A stretch of 35,999 bases of DNA from Geitlerinema sp. PCC 9228 (GTDB taxonomy: Bacteria > Cyanobacteriota > Cyanobacteriia > Cyanobacteriales > PCC-9228). Within the stretch, counting starts at the first letter, position 1. Each line of letters opens with the position of its first letter. The notes under the pieces were generated by a model, which had not been told where the DNA came from, ran no database searches, and saw nothing but the letters and a program-made list of their open reading frames with translations. Made by a program: the position numbers and the translations under genes. Where the stretch lies: assembly GCF_001870905.1 (NCBI RefSeq), contig NZ_LNDC01000195.1, positions 1 to 35,999 of the forward strand, written 5' to 3'. This document shows, piece after piece, positions 15,742 to 24,709 of this stretch.

Positions 15742-17625
15742 ATGTTATTGTCTCTGAGAATCGAAAATTTTGCCCTCATCGACTCTCTGGAGTTGGAATT
15801 CGGTACCGGCTTGAACGTACTAACCGGCGAAACCGGTGCTGGTAAATCCATTATCCTCGATGCCCTGCTGGCTGCTTTGGGAGAAAAATGTAGCAGCCGC
15901 GCCATTCGTACCGGTGCCAACCGTGCTTTGGTGGAAGCCACGTTTGAGTTGGAAACCAGCGTGGCACAGTGGTTGCAAGAACAAGAAATCGAACTGTTGG
16001 AAGGGAATATCCTGGTTTGCAGCCGGGAATTGGTGGCGCGTACGGGGAACCTGCGTAGTCGTTCCCGCCTCAATGGTGTTTTGGTCAACCGCCAGCTAAT
16101 GTCGCAATTGCGCGATCGCTTGGTGGAAATTACCGCCCAAGGGCAAACGGTGAACCTGGGCAAACCCCAATATCAACTTGCCTGGTTGGATACCTACGGT
16201 GGCGAAAGCGTACGCCAGCAAGTACGGGAAGTGGCCAGTGCCTACCAGCAGTACCAACAAGTTCAACAAACCCTCGACCGCCACCGCCGTTCCCAGCAAG
16301 AAAGGCTGCAGCGTCAGGATTGGCTGGCTTACCAACAACAGGAACTTTCCGAAGCTAACCTGCAAGACCCCCAGGAGTTGGATACTTTACAACAGGAGAA
16401 AAAACGCCTCAGCCACACTGTGGACTTACAACAGTCGGGATTTCAGGTTTATAGTTGGCTTTATACCAGCAACGAAGAAGCTCCCAGTGCCATGGACTTG
16501 CTCGCCCAAGCCGAATCCACCCTCCAAACCATGGTACAGTACGACCCACAGCTACAGTCTACCTGGGAAATGGTCCGGGATGCGCTAACGCAAGTCATGG
16601 AAGCCGGGCGGCAAATGGGAAGTTATGCGGAACAACTGGAAACTGACCCCCAACAATTGCAGCAAATCGAAGAACGCATTCAAGAATTAAAACCGATCTG
16701 TCGCAAATATGGTCCCACATTGGCCGAAGCGATCGCTCACTACCAGCAAGTGGAAGCGGAACTAGAAGCACTGACCAACTCTCAAGAATCTTTAGAAGCC
16801 CGGGAAAAACAGCGAGACGAAACTTGGGAAATCCTGCAAACCGCCTGCCGCCAGCTGACCCAGCAACGACGTCAAACCGCCAATTGCCTAGAAACCGAAT
16901 TGGTCAACGCCCTCAAACCCTTAGCTATGGACAAAGTGCAATTTCGCGTGAGCATCGAAGCCATCCCCCCTACCAACAACGGCAGCGATCGGGTCAGCTT
17001 CCAATTCAGCCCCAACCCCGGGGAACCCCTGCAACCGATTAGCGAAATTGCCTCCGGCGGAGAAATGAGTCGCTTTTTGCTGGCCCTGAAAGCCTGTTTC
17101 GCCCAACAACATGCCAGTAGCAGCAACGGCAACCGCGACCTTCCCACCTTCTGGCGCAAAACCCTAGTTTTCGACGAAATCGACGTGGGGGTTTCCGGCA
17201 AAGTGGCCCAAGCCATCGCCGAAAAACTGCACCAACTCAGCCGCCAACATCAAGTCCTGTGCGTTACCCACCAACCCCTAGTGGCTGCCATGGCCGATAG
17301 CCATTTTCGCATCAACAAACAAGCGATCGCCGCCGACGCCGCCACCGACCCAGAAGAAAGAACCGTAGTGCGAGTGGATGCTTTGGCAAATCGCCAACAA
17401 AGACAGCACGAACTCGCCCAACTGGCCGGCGGTCAATCCGCCCAAGAAGCGATCGCCTTTGCCGAATCCCTACTCGCCCAAGCAGCCAACTTCCGCCAAA
17501 CCCATCCCCAAAATCAAAACAACGCCTCCTTACTGGCCAGCAGCTCCCCCCCTCCCACACCAAAATCGAGCCAACCTGCTTCCCATAAGGAATCCCAGTC
17601 CCAAACCCCCTCCCATTCCCCTTAA
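15742..17625 (+). CDS. recN: DNA repair ATPase RecN
   Basis: A 627-residue SMC-like protein for double-strand break repair. It starts MLLSLRIENFALIDSLELEF with a Walker A GETGAGKS at residues 29-36. The Gln-rich coiled-coil arms run through about 160-390. The signature ASGGEMSRFLLALK and Walker B TLVFDEIDVGVSGKVA, followed by QVLCVTHQPLVAA, are in the C-terminal ATPase half. RecN is usually 550-590 residues; this one carries an added Ser/Pro/Gln-rich tail of about 40 residues after the last conserved helix. ATG at 15742 has no clear ribosome-binding site. The 280-base spacer to the divergent ubiB-like gene should hold its promoter. Confidence 0.96.
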   Translation: MLLSLRIENFALIDSLELEFGTGLNVLTGETGAGKSIILDALLAALGEKCSSRAIRTGANRALVEATFELETSVAQWLQEQEIELLEGNILVCSRELVARTGNLRSRSRLNGVLVNRQLMSQLRDRLVEITAQGQTVNLGKPQYQLAWLDTYGGESVRQQVREVASAYQQYQQVQQTLDRHRRSQQERLQRQDWLAYQQQELSEANLQDPQELDTLQQEKKRLSHTVDLQQSGFQVYSWLYTSNEEAPSAMDLLAQAESTLQTMVQYDPQLQSTWEMVRDALTQVMEAGRQMGSYAEQLETDPQQLQQIEERIQELKPICRKYGPTLAEAIAHYQQVEAELEALTNSQESLEAREKQRDETWEILQTACRQLTQQRRQTANCLETELVNALKPLAMDKVQFRVSIEAIPPTNNGSDRVSFQFSPNPGEPLQPISEIASGGEMSRFLLALKACFAQQHASSSNGNRDLPTFWRKTLVFDEIDVGVSGKVAQAIAEKLHQLSRQHQVLCVTHQPLVAAMADSHFRINKQAIAADAATDPEERTVVRVDALANRQQRQHELAQLAGGQSAQEAIAFAESLLAQAANFRQTHPQNQNNASLLASSSPPPTPKSSQPASHKESQSQTPSHSP

Positions 17626-17875
17626 ATTCCCTTAAAGAATTCTATCTAGCCTGTCGCGATCGAGAATCTGATTGAGCTACCATGATGGAAAAATTATGGA
17701 CAACTTTTCCGAACCGCTTTCACTGGTTAGCCGTTTCCATCGCCCGTCAGCACACCGAATCGCTCGTTGACCGTCCCAACTAACCGATGATGGTCGTGGA
17801 CATTCCCAAACCACCAGGGAAACAAACGGTTGCCACCCTCGGTCGGTCCGCAAAAATTCTATAGAGAAAAGATTT

Positions 17876-20596
17876 ATGACAACTGCACCCGGCGATAGGT
17901 CTACGTGGGACACGAACAACCAAATCGGTAGTGCCAGCCCAAACACCGCTTCTCATAGCGATCGCACTGGCACCCCCCGCACTGCCCACAGCAGTGCTAT
18001 TGAAGCTTCCGATCGCAGCATTATCGACATGACCCCAACCAACCCCAATAGCGAGTTTTCTCCTGGTTCGGTGCCCCCACCCAAAGAATCCAGCAGCAGT
18101 GCCCTCACCACCACCAAAGGCACCTTTTCCGACTTCTTGGCACCCTTGACCCAAGATACCTTCAAACAAGTGGTCAGCGACGTTGAGGAAAAACTCAAAG
18201 TCGTCAATCAAACCCTATCCATGCTGGATAACGTTCTGGGCAATCAAGGGTTTGACGAAATCCTCCAGGAAATGCTGCGCTCCATTACCCTCAAAACTGG
18301 AGAACTGCTGGGTGCCGATCGCACCACCATTTGGCTGTTGGATGAAGACCGCGACGAACTGTGGTCAATTGTCGCCAAAGGAGAAAACGGCAAACCCCTA
18401 GAACTGCGAATTCCATCCGACAAGGGCATATCCGGAGAAGTCGCCACCTTCAAGAAAACCGTCAACATTCCCTACGACTTTTACGACGATCCGCGCTCGG
18501 AAGCTGCCAAGGGATTCGACAAGAAAAACCACTACCGTACCTACACCATGCTCACCCTTCCCCTGCTCAACGATAACGGGGATTTGGTAGCCGTAGTGCA
18601 GCTGATTAACAAAATCAAAAAACTGGACCATCCCAACCAAGTCCCCCTCTCGGAGCGGGTAGACGTACAAGGATTCACCCAAGAAGACGAAAAACTCTTT
18701 GAAGAATTTGCCCCCTCCATTCGGCTGATACTCGAATCTTCCCGCTCTTTCTACAAAGCCATCCAACGCCAGCGAGCTGCCGAAGCCTTAATGGCTGCCA
18801 TTCAATCCTTGAGCAAAAGCAGCCTCGACCTGCAAGAAACCCTCAAAAAAGTGATGGAAGAAGCCAGAAAGCTCATGAATGCAGCTCGCAGCACCCTCTG
18901 GCTCATCGACGAAGAAAAAAACGAACTGTGGACCCAAATCCAACTGGATGACGGTACCCCCAAAGAACTCCGAATTCCCCGCAATGCCGGTTTTGCCGGT
19001 CAAGTAGCCGCATCCGAAGAACCGTTGATTATTCCCTTCGACCTATACGACCATCCCGGCTCCCAAACCGCCAAACAAACCGACCAAGAAACTGGTTTTC
19101 GCACCTGCAGCCTGCTGTGCATGCCTGTCTTCAACGGCGACGGCGAACTCATTGGCGTTACCCAATTGGTAAACAAAATTAAACCCGGCGACCATCCCCC
19201 CTACGACCCCAAAGATTGGCCGCAAGCTCCGGAACGTTGGAAAGCCAGCTTCAACAAATCCGACATGGAGTTTATGAAAGCCTTTAACATCCAAGCCGGG
19301 GTGGCTTTGCAAAACGCCAAACTCTTCGCCACCGTCAAACAGCAGGAACAAATGCAGCGGGATATCCTGCGCAGTTTGACCGATGGGGTGATTTCTACCG
19401 ACGACGACGGCGATGTGATTGCTGCCAATGAAAGTGCCAAACAGTTGCTCGGATATGAAGAAAGCGATCGCATTGACGGGTATCCCATCAGCAACTTACT
19501 GAAAATTCAAGAAGGGGATTTTGCCAACTGGCTCTCAGCCGCCTTGCACCCCAAAGACGATAAATCCCGCCAGCAATACTATCCCGAACAAACCCTGCTG
19601 GCACACAATTCCAAGGCCCAACACAGCATTAACCTATCTATTAATTCCATCGCCGATGCCAGCGATCCGGATAACGTCTACGGTGCCTTGGTGGTCATGG
19701 AAGACATCAGCGACGAAAAACGCCTCAAGAGCACTCTCTACCGCTACATGACCCAAGATGTCGCCGAAACCCTCCTCTCCAGCGGCGAACTCAAACTCGG
19801 CGGGGAACGACGGGAAGTATCGGTGCTGTTTTCCGATATCCGCAGCTACACCACCCTCACCGAAGGCATGCAAGCAGAAGAAGTGGTGGACATGCTCAAC
19901 GAATATTTTGAATCCATGGTCGATGCGGTGCTCGCCAACAAAGGTACTTTGGATAAATATATTGGCGATGCGATTATGGCGGTCTTTGGGTCGCCGGTTC
20001 CCTTTGACGACCACGAATGGATGGCCGTGCAAACCGCCGTGGAAATGCGCCATCGCTTGGTGAAGTTCAATCAAAAGCAACAGGAAAACGGCAAGCAACC
20101 TATTCGCATTGGTATTGGCATTCACTCCGACGAAGTGGTCAGCGGCAACATTGGTTCCAGCAAACGCATGGAACTGACCTCCATCGGCGATGGCGTGAAC
20201 TTGGCTTCCCGGTTGGAAGGGGCGAGCAAGCACTACGGCTGCGATATTATTATCAGCGAGAAAACGTACCAACCCTGTGCCGATAAAATTTACGTGCGGG
20301 AGCTGGATTATATTACTGTGAAAGGCAGGCACGAACCAGTGACAATTTACGAAGTGGTGGGCTTGCGATCGCAAACCCTCTCCGACGAAACCATGCGATT
20401 GGTGGATGCCTACCAACGCGGTCGGGATTTTTATCTCAACCGGCAGTTTGCCCGCGCCATGTCAGAATTTGGAACGGTCTTGGAACTGGATAAAAACAAC
20501 AAAGCTGCCCAACTGCACTTGCAACGCTGCCAGCATTTCCTGCAAGAACCTCCGCCGGAAGATTGGGATGGCGTCTGGCGGCTGACGGAAAAATAA
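17876..20596 (+). CDS. GAF-GAF-PAS class III adenylate cyclase (CyaB-like)
   Basis: A 906-residue cytosolic cyclase laid out like Anabaena CyaB1/CyaB2. It has a disordered N-terminus (1-90), GAF (about 115-290), GAF (about 300-485), PAS (about 490-615), a class III cyclase domain (about 645-835) and a TPR-like tail. Catalytic residues are complete: metal Asp654 (LFSDIRSY) and Asp698 (KYIGDAIM), adenine-specifying Lys694 and Thr768, and transition-state Asn775 and Arg779 (GDGVNLASRLE). GAF1 keeps the full NKFDE cyclic-nucleotide motif (NK245-246, F267-x3-DE). In GAF2 the last residue is Met464, so GAF1 is the better cAMP-binding candidate. A degenerate paralogue follows after 38 bases. Confidence 0.93.
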   Translation: MTTAPGDRSTWDTNNQIGSASPNTASHSDRTGTPRTAHSSAIEASDRSIIDMTPTNPNSEFSPGSVPPPKESSSSALTTTKGTFSDFLAPLTQDTFKQVVSDVEEKLKVVNQTLSMLDNVLGNQGFDEILQEMLRSITLKTGELLGADRTTIWLLDEDRDELWSIVAKGENGKPLELRIPSDKGISGEVATFKKTVNIPYDFYDDPRSEAAKGFDKKNHYRTYTMLTLPLLNDNGDLVAVVQLINKIKKLDHPNQVPLSERVDVQGFTQEDEKLFEEFAPSIRLILESSRSFYKAIQRQRAAEALMAAIQSLSKSSLDLQETLKKVMEEARKLMNAARSTLWLIDEEKNELWTQIQLDDGTPKELRIPRNAGFAGQVAASEEPLIIPFDLYDHPGSQTAKQTDQETGFRTCSLLCMPVFNGDGELIGVTQLVNKIKPGDHPPYDPKDWPQAPERWKASFNKSDMEFMKAFNIQAGVALQNAKLFATVKQQEQMQRDILRSLTDGVISTDDDGDVIAANESAKQLLGYEESDRIDGYPISNLLKIQEGDFANWLSAALHPKDDKSRQQYYPEQTLLAHNSKAQHSINLSINSIADASDPDNVYGALVVMEDISDEKRLKSTLYRYMTQDVAETLLSSGELKLGGERREVSVLFSDIRSYTTLTEGMQAEEVVDMLNEYFESMVDAVLANKGTLDKYIGDAIMAVFGSPVPFDDHEWMAVQTAVEMRHRLVKFNQKQQENGKQPIRIGIGIHSDEVVSGNIGSSKRMELTSIGDGVNLASRLEGASKHYGCDIIISEKTYQPCADKIYVRELDYITVKGRHEPVTIYEVVGLRSQTLSDETMRLVDAYQRGRDFYLNRQFARAMSEFGTVLELDKNNKAAQLHLQRCQHFLQEPPPEDWDGVWRLTEK

Positions 20597-20634
20597 ATCA
20601 GCATTTTGTTTGTTGTGTATGGAAGTGGACCCCC

Positions 20635-21522
20635 ATGGAATTGAATCATTACCCAAAAAAAGAAACCGACCGCGGCGTGGTTGCGCCAGAAACAGCAGCT
20701 CGCTTGCAGCTGACGGTGAACCAAAAACCCAGTTCGATTTTGTTTTGCGATGTTTCCAGCTACCCCATCTTAAAAGAGAAATTGGGGGAAGCAGATGTGA
20801 TGGGATTGCTTGCCCATTACTTTGAAGAACTGGCAGAGGTGGCTTTTGAGTACAAACAAACCTTTGCCAACGGTGTGGAATGTTTGTGTTTGGGCAATCG
20901 CACGATTTTGATTTTTGGCATGCCCGAAAGTTTGGAAGACCATGCCTGGCATGCAGTGAGGGCAGGCAACCATTTGCAACAAAAAGTGGCTCAGTTGAAC
21001 GAACGCCAGCGCCGACAAAATCAACCGGAAGTGCAAATTGGTATGGGGATTCACTCGGAACGGCTGATTCGCCAAACCCAATCCAGCCGCAGCTGGATGA
21101 AATTGACGGCTATTGGCGATGGGGTGAATATTAGCCATTTTTTAGAAAAGATTAGCAAACAGTACGGTTGCGGGATGGTGCTCAGTACGGCAACTTACAA
21201 GCTATGTAGCGATCGCATTCAAACCCGGGAGTTGGATTTGATTCGCCTGCCGGGCAACGAGGAGGCAATGACCATTTACGAGTTTTTGGGATTTGCCGGC
21301 GACTCCCTTTCCCCCGAGCGCCAAAAAGTTTTGGGTCACTATCAAAAAGGGCGGGAATATTACCTCAACCGCCAATTTGCGATCGCCATGGGGGAATTTG
21401 CCACCGTCTTGGAACTAGACAGCCAAGACAAAGCTGCCGCCACCCAACTGGCGAGATGCCAGCAACTGCTGCGGGAACCCCCCGCCGAAAACTGGGATGG
21501 TGCTTGGGCGGTGGGCAGCTAA
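20635..21522 (+). CDS. Degenerate class III cyclase-like protein, tandem paralogue
   Basis: A 295-residue protein that aligns throughout with the cyclase domain plus TPR-like tail of the gene just upstream, for example YLNRQFAIAMGEFATVLELD and EPPAENWDGAW at the end. The first metal Asp is kept (ILFCDVSSY), as are Thr and Asn (KLTAIGDGVN). The second metal Asp has become Asn (CLGNRTILIFG), the substrate Lys is Leu in my alignment, and the transition-state Arg is replaced (VNISHFLEK). It is therefore probably inactive and lacks GAF and PAS domains. It could act as a dimerisation partner or binding protein; that is inference. I chose ATG 20635 over the 20563 in-frame ATG, which lies inside the upstream gene. 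Confidence 0.87.
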   Translation: MELNHYPKKETDRGVVAPETAARLQLTVNQKPSSILFCDVSSYPILKEKLGEADVMGLLAHYFEELAEVAFEYKQTFANGVECLCLGNRTILIFGMPESLEDHAWHAVRAGNHLQQKVAQLNERQRRQNQPEVQIGMGIHSERLIRQTQSSRSWMKLTAIGDGVNISHFLEKISKQYGCGMVLSTATYKLCSDRIQTRELDLIRLPGNEEAMTIYEFLGFAGDSLSPERQKVLGHYQKGREYYLNRQFAIAMGEFATVLELDSQDKAAATQLARCQQLLREPPAENWDGAWAVGS

Positions 21523-21586
21523 ATGGCCTGCAACCGACGCGATCGTGTAGACTGGATGGGGTACGAATGGCGTTATCGCAGAAATT

Positions 21587-22597
21587 ATGGGTAAACAGCG
21601 CGTTCTTTCTGGCGTTCAACCGACCGGAAATTTACATTTAGGCAACTATCTGGGAGCTATCCGCAACTGGGTAGAACGACAGTACGAATACGAAAATTTC
21701 TTTTGCGTGGTGGATTTGCACGCCATCACGGTGCCCCACGACCCAGCTCAACTCGCCGCCGATACCTACACCATTGCGGCACTGTACCTGGCATGCGGCA
21801 TCGATTTGGAAAATTCTACCATTTTCGTACAATCCCATATCCCCGCCCACAGCGAGCTGACCTGGCTGCTGAACTGCCTGACTCCCCTGGCGTGGCTGGA
21901 CGATATGGTGCAGTATAAAGAGAAAGCCCTCAAACAAGGGGAAAATGTTAATGCCGGGTTGTTGGATTATCCCGTGCTGATGGCGGCGGATATTTTGCTG
22001 TACGATGCCGATAAGGTACCGGTGGGGGAAGACCAAAAGCAGCATTTGGAACTGACCCGCGATATTGCTGCCCGTTTGAATTACCTATACGGCAACGGCG
22101 AGAATTCGGTATTGAAACTGCCAGAACCGGATATTCGCCAAGTGGGGGCACGGGTGATGAGTCTCACCGATGGCACGAAGAAAATGTCCAAATCTGAGCC
22201 GGCAGAAGGCAGTCGGATTAATTTGCTCGATTCTCCCGAGGCGATCCAGCGGAAAATCAAACGCTGCAAAACCGACCCCACCCGGGGATTGTGGTTTGAC
22301 GACCCCGAACGCCCGGAATGTCACAATTTGCTGAGTTTGTACATGCTACTGTCGGGCAAAGATAAGGAAACGGTGGCGGCTGAATGCCAGGATATGGGTT
22401 GGGGGCAGTTTAAGCCTTTGCTAGCGGAAACTACGGTGGAAGCACTCAAACCCATTCAGCAAAAGTACCAGGAAATTGTTCGCGATCGCGGATATTTGGA
22501 ATCGGTGTTGCGTCAAGGCAGGGAAAAAGCCGCTGCCATTGCCGAGCAAACCCTGCAACGGGTACGTGATGCTTTGGGATTCTCCCGTCCCCTATGA
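21587..22597 (+). CDS. trpS: Tryptophanyl-tRNA synthetase
   Basis: A 336-residue class I aminoacyl-tRNA synthetase that charges tRNA(Trp). The N-terminal RVLSGVQPTGNLHLGNYLGA contains the HIGH-type motif (HLGN), and KKMSKSEP is the KMSKS loop. VVDLHAITVPHDP, PVLMAADILLYDADKVPVGEDQKQHLE and the C-terminal anticodon-binding helices are typical of bacterial TrpRS, and the length is normal. It begins 64 bases after the degenerate cyclase gene, on the same strand, with ATG at 21587. A housekeeping role independent of the signalling neighbours is most likely. Confidence 0.97.
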   Translation: MGKQRVLSGVQPTGNLHLGNYLGAIRNWVERQYEYENFFCVVDLHAITVPHDPAQLAADTYTIAALYLACGIDLENSTIFVQSHIPAHSELTWLLNCLTPLAWLDDMVQYKEKALKQGENVNAGLLDYPVLMAADILLYDADKVPVGEDQKQHLELTRDIAARLNYLYGNGENSVLKLPEPDIRQVGARVMSLTDGTKKMSKSEPAEGSRINLLDSPEAIQRKIKRCKTDPTRGLWFDDPERPECHNLLSLYMLLSGKDKETVAAECQDMGWGQFKPLLAETTVEALKPIQQKYQEIVRDRGYLESVLRQGREKAAAIAEQTLQRVRDALGFSRPL

Positions 22598-22978
22598 AAG
22601 GTTTCTTGCCCACAAATTGGTCGTTTTGGCAACCCTTTCCGGGTTGCCCTGGAGATGCCCGCAGCTTGTTGCCAATCAATGGGGATTTGTTGACATTTGA
22701 TGATAATTTTTTTTTATATCATCTTCCTCGGAGGAATTTCGTGCTAGCAATAGACGATCGCGATGGGGTGATGGTGCGGCAGATTTCCCCATTTCCGGAG
22801 GCAAGAGGCAGGTTTTGGCGATCGCGTTTTTCCCCAGCCGGCTGAGCGTAGCGATCGCCAAAATAGCATTTAGGGGCGCATATCGGGATTGAGATTTTTA
22901 AACTATGCTTTTTTCTGCACCTTTTTCCTAGATAATCAAGAGTGTACTTTTGTGTAGTAAATAATAAGGAGTATCGCT
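22598..22978. other. Spacer between trpS and metF with two hairpins
   Basis: About 380 bases without a supported gene. An open frame overlaps the trpS stop as ATGA (22594-22845), but its composition (Pro/Phe/Arg) and lack of any recognisable motif make it unconvincing. The spacer holds a hairpin GATGATA/TATCATC around a T-rich loop (22699-22723) and a large HIP1-based inverted repeat (22813-22863), which may end the trpS transcript. The metF promoter should lie at about 22865-22955; I could not assign its boxes. Confidence 0.5.
22813..22863. repeat. Inverted repeat built on two extended HIP1 sites
   Basis: TTTTGGCGATCGC (22813-22825) and GCGATCGCCAAAA (22851-22863) form a perfect 13-bp stem around a 25-base loop. 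The stem is GC-rich at the loop side and AT-rich at the base, ending A4/T4. It could work as a bidirectional terminator behind trpS, or be a fortuitous pairing of two HIP1 octamers. Confidence 0.65.
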
Positions 22979-23902
22979 ATTACTCTTACACAAAATCCCA
23001 CCGTTTGTACCCCTCTTTCTGGCTTCCGCGAAGCCGTGAAATCGGGGAAATTCCTCGTAACCGCTGAGATTACGCCCCCGAAAGGAGGCGATCCCAGCCA
23101 TACCCTAGAACTGGCACAGAACCTGAAAAATCGCGTTCATGCCGTTAATATTACCGATGGCAGTCGCGCCGTCATGCGCATGTCGCCCCTGGCGGTTTCT
23201 GCCATTTTATTGCAATACGGTATCGAACCCGTTTGTCAGTTTGCCTGCCGCGATCGCAATCGCATTGGCTTGCAAGCCGACCTGACCGGTGCCTATGCAT
23301 TGGGGATTCGCAATATTTTGGCTCTCACTGGCGACCCAGTCAAAGCCGGCGACCACCCCAAAGCCAAAGCCGTATTTGACATGGAATCGGTGCGTTTGCT
23401 GCACTTAATCGGCAAACTCAACCGCGGCGTCGATTTCCACAAAAATCCGATGCCAGATGGTGCAACCGACTTGTTTCCTGGTGCTGCCGTCGATCCCGAA
23501 TCTCGGAGTTGGTCCGGTTTGCAGCGTCGTTTTGAACGCAAACTAGCGGCCGGCGCTCAATTTTTCCAAAGTCAGCTTATTTCTGATTTCGATCGTCTAG
23601 ATAAATTCATGAATCAAATCGCCGCCGGCTGCAACAAGCCAATTTTGGCGGGTATCTTTCTCTTAAAATCTGCTAAAAATGCGCGTTTTATCAATAAAAT
23701 GGTACCGGGCGTTCATATCAGTGAAGAAACCATAGAGCGTTTGGAAAAAGCCTCCGAACCCTTACAAGAAGGCATCAACATTGCCGCCGAACAAGTTCAA
23801 ATGGCGCGGCAACTGTGCCACGGAGTGCACATTATGGCAGTGAAGCGAGAAGAACTCATCCCGCAAATTTTAGACCGCGCCGGTGTGCAGGCGGTGAAGT
23901 AG
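22979..23902 (+). CDS. metF: Methylenetetrahydrofolate reductase, apparent ATT start
   Basis: A 307-residue TIM-barrel reductase making 5-methyltetrahydrofolate for methionine synthesis. FLVTAEITPPKGGDP, HAVNITDGSRAVMRMSPLA, ACRDRNRIGLQADLTGAYALG and ILALTGDPVKAGDHPKAK are typical of the cyanobacterial family. The first standard in-frame start is GTG at 23036, which has no ribosome-binding site and would remove the SGFREAV segment that normally leads into the first strand. The frame stays open upstream to a TAA at 22958. AAGGAG at 22966-22971 sits seven bases before an in-frame ATT at 22979. I therefore take ATT as the likely start (an inference); with GTG the protein has 288 residues. Confidence 0.85.
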   Translation: MTLTQNPTVCTPLSGFREAVKSGKFLVTAEITPPKGGDPSHTLELAQNLKNRVHAVNITDGSRAVMRMSPLAVSAILLQYGIEPVCQFACRDRNRIGLQADLTGAYALGIRNILALTGDPVKAGDHPKAKAVFDMESVRLLHLIGKLNRGVDFHKNPMPDGATDLFPGAAVDPESRSWSGLQRRFERKLAAGAQFFQSQLISDFDRLDKFMNQIAAGCNKPILAGIFLLKSAKNARFINKMVPGVHISEETIERLEKASEPLQEGINIAAEQVQMARQLCHGVHIMAVKREELIPQILDRAGVQAVK

Positions 23903-23965
23903 GTTCGGTTTTGGGGGGCTTGGTTTTGGGGGCGTACCGATGCCTCCATGCCCCCATGCCCAACG

Positions 23966-24577
23966 CTACCCCTCACCGCGAATTCGCTTGCGCAACAACA
24001 ACCGCCGCGGTGGCTGAAAACACAAAAGGCGGGGCGAAAAATCCATACCTGCTAATTGATAGCCAATTTTCTCATATAGGGCACGAGCGCTTTGATTTTC
24101 TTCGAGAACGTGCAAGTAAATATCTGTAAATCCCCACCGCCAGGCCACGCGATCGCAAGCCAGCAATAGCTGACTAGCCACCCCGCAACGGCGAAACGTC
24201 GGTTTGACCGCCAAATTGGAAACGTATAAATAGGGGCCGCCGCGACTTTCCCAAGGGGAAGGCGTACGTTGGCTCATTTCCACCGTACCGGCAATTTGTT
24301 CCGGACCCCACTTCCCCACCCCCCCGCTACGATAGTGGGTACGAAGGGTGGCTGCCAAACAGACATAGTAGGGGGTATGGCCGCGCAAGCGCTGGCGCAA
24401 ATCCTCGTAAATGCCCAACCGTACCAAGGGATAAATCAGCCCCCAAACCCCCGTTTGAGAATAAAAACCCACCGTCAGAATATCCGCTAGGGTGGGCGCA
24501 TCTTGAAGGGAAGCGGAACGCACCAAAACGTGGGAATTCCCTAGCCGAACCGTGGTATTTTCAGAAAAAGTTTGCAT
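23966..24577 (-). CDS. GNAT family N-acetyltransferase
   Basis: A 203-residue GNAT-fold protein. The acetyl-CoA-binding motif A is visible in SNLAVKPTFRRCGVASQLL (R-R-C-G-V-A), followed by DIYLHVLEENQSARALYEKIGY, the usual motif B with its Asn and Tyr. The N-terminus VLVRSASLQDAPTLADIL is the first strand and helix. ATG at 24577 is preferred over the upstream in-frame ATG at 24709, because the added 44 residues are Cys/Arg/His-rich with no family character. The substrate is unknown. The gene is convergent with metF, with 63 bases between the stops. The C-terminus is strongly basic. Confidence 0.88.
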   Translation of the reverse strand: MQTFSENTTVRLGNSHVLVRSASLQDAPTLADILTVGFYSQTGVWGLIYPLVRLGIYEDLRQRLRGHTPYYVCLAATLRTHYRSGGVGKWGPEQIAGTVEMSQRTPSPWESRGGPYLYVSNLAVKPTFRRCGVASQLLLACDRVAWRWGFTDIYLHVLEENQSARALYEKIGYQLAGMDFSPRLLCFQPPRRLLLRKRIRGEG

Positions 24578-24709
24578 GGCGGTGCCTAACAATCCCCAAC
24601 ATAGAACAAAAGCACAGAACCAATGGCAGTGGCGCGATACCGTTATCCGTTCGTGGCACACCAAACGCCGCAGCCGTAGAGCGAACAGACAAAATACCAA
24701 CCCCCGCAC

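Noticed and set aside
17682-17783. 33-residue open frame (MMEKLWTTF...) before the GAF-PAS cyclase gene
   Set aside because: Weak ribosome-binding site and no known relative; too short to support without conservation data.
19634-20416. Minus-strand 260-codon open frame inside the adenylate cyclase gene
   Set aside because: His/Phe-rich shadow of the cyclase domain, whose catalytic residues fix the true frame.
22594-22845. 83-codon frame overlapping the trpS stop as ATGA
   Set aside because: The overlap looks like coupling, but the sequence has no family character and runs into the HIP1 inverted repeat.
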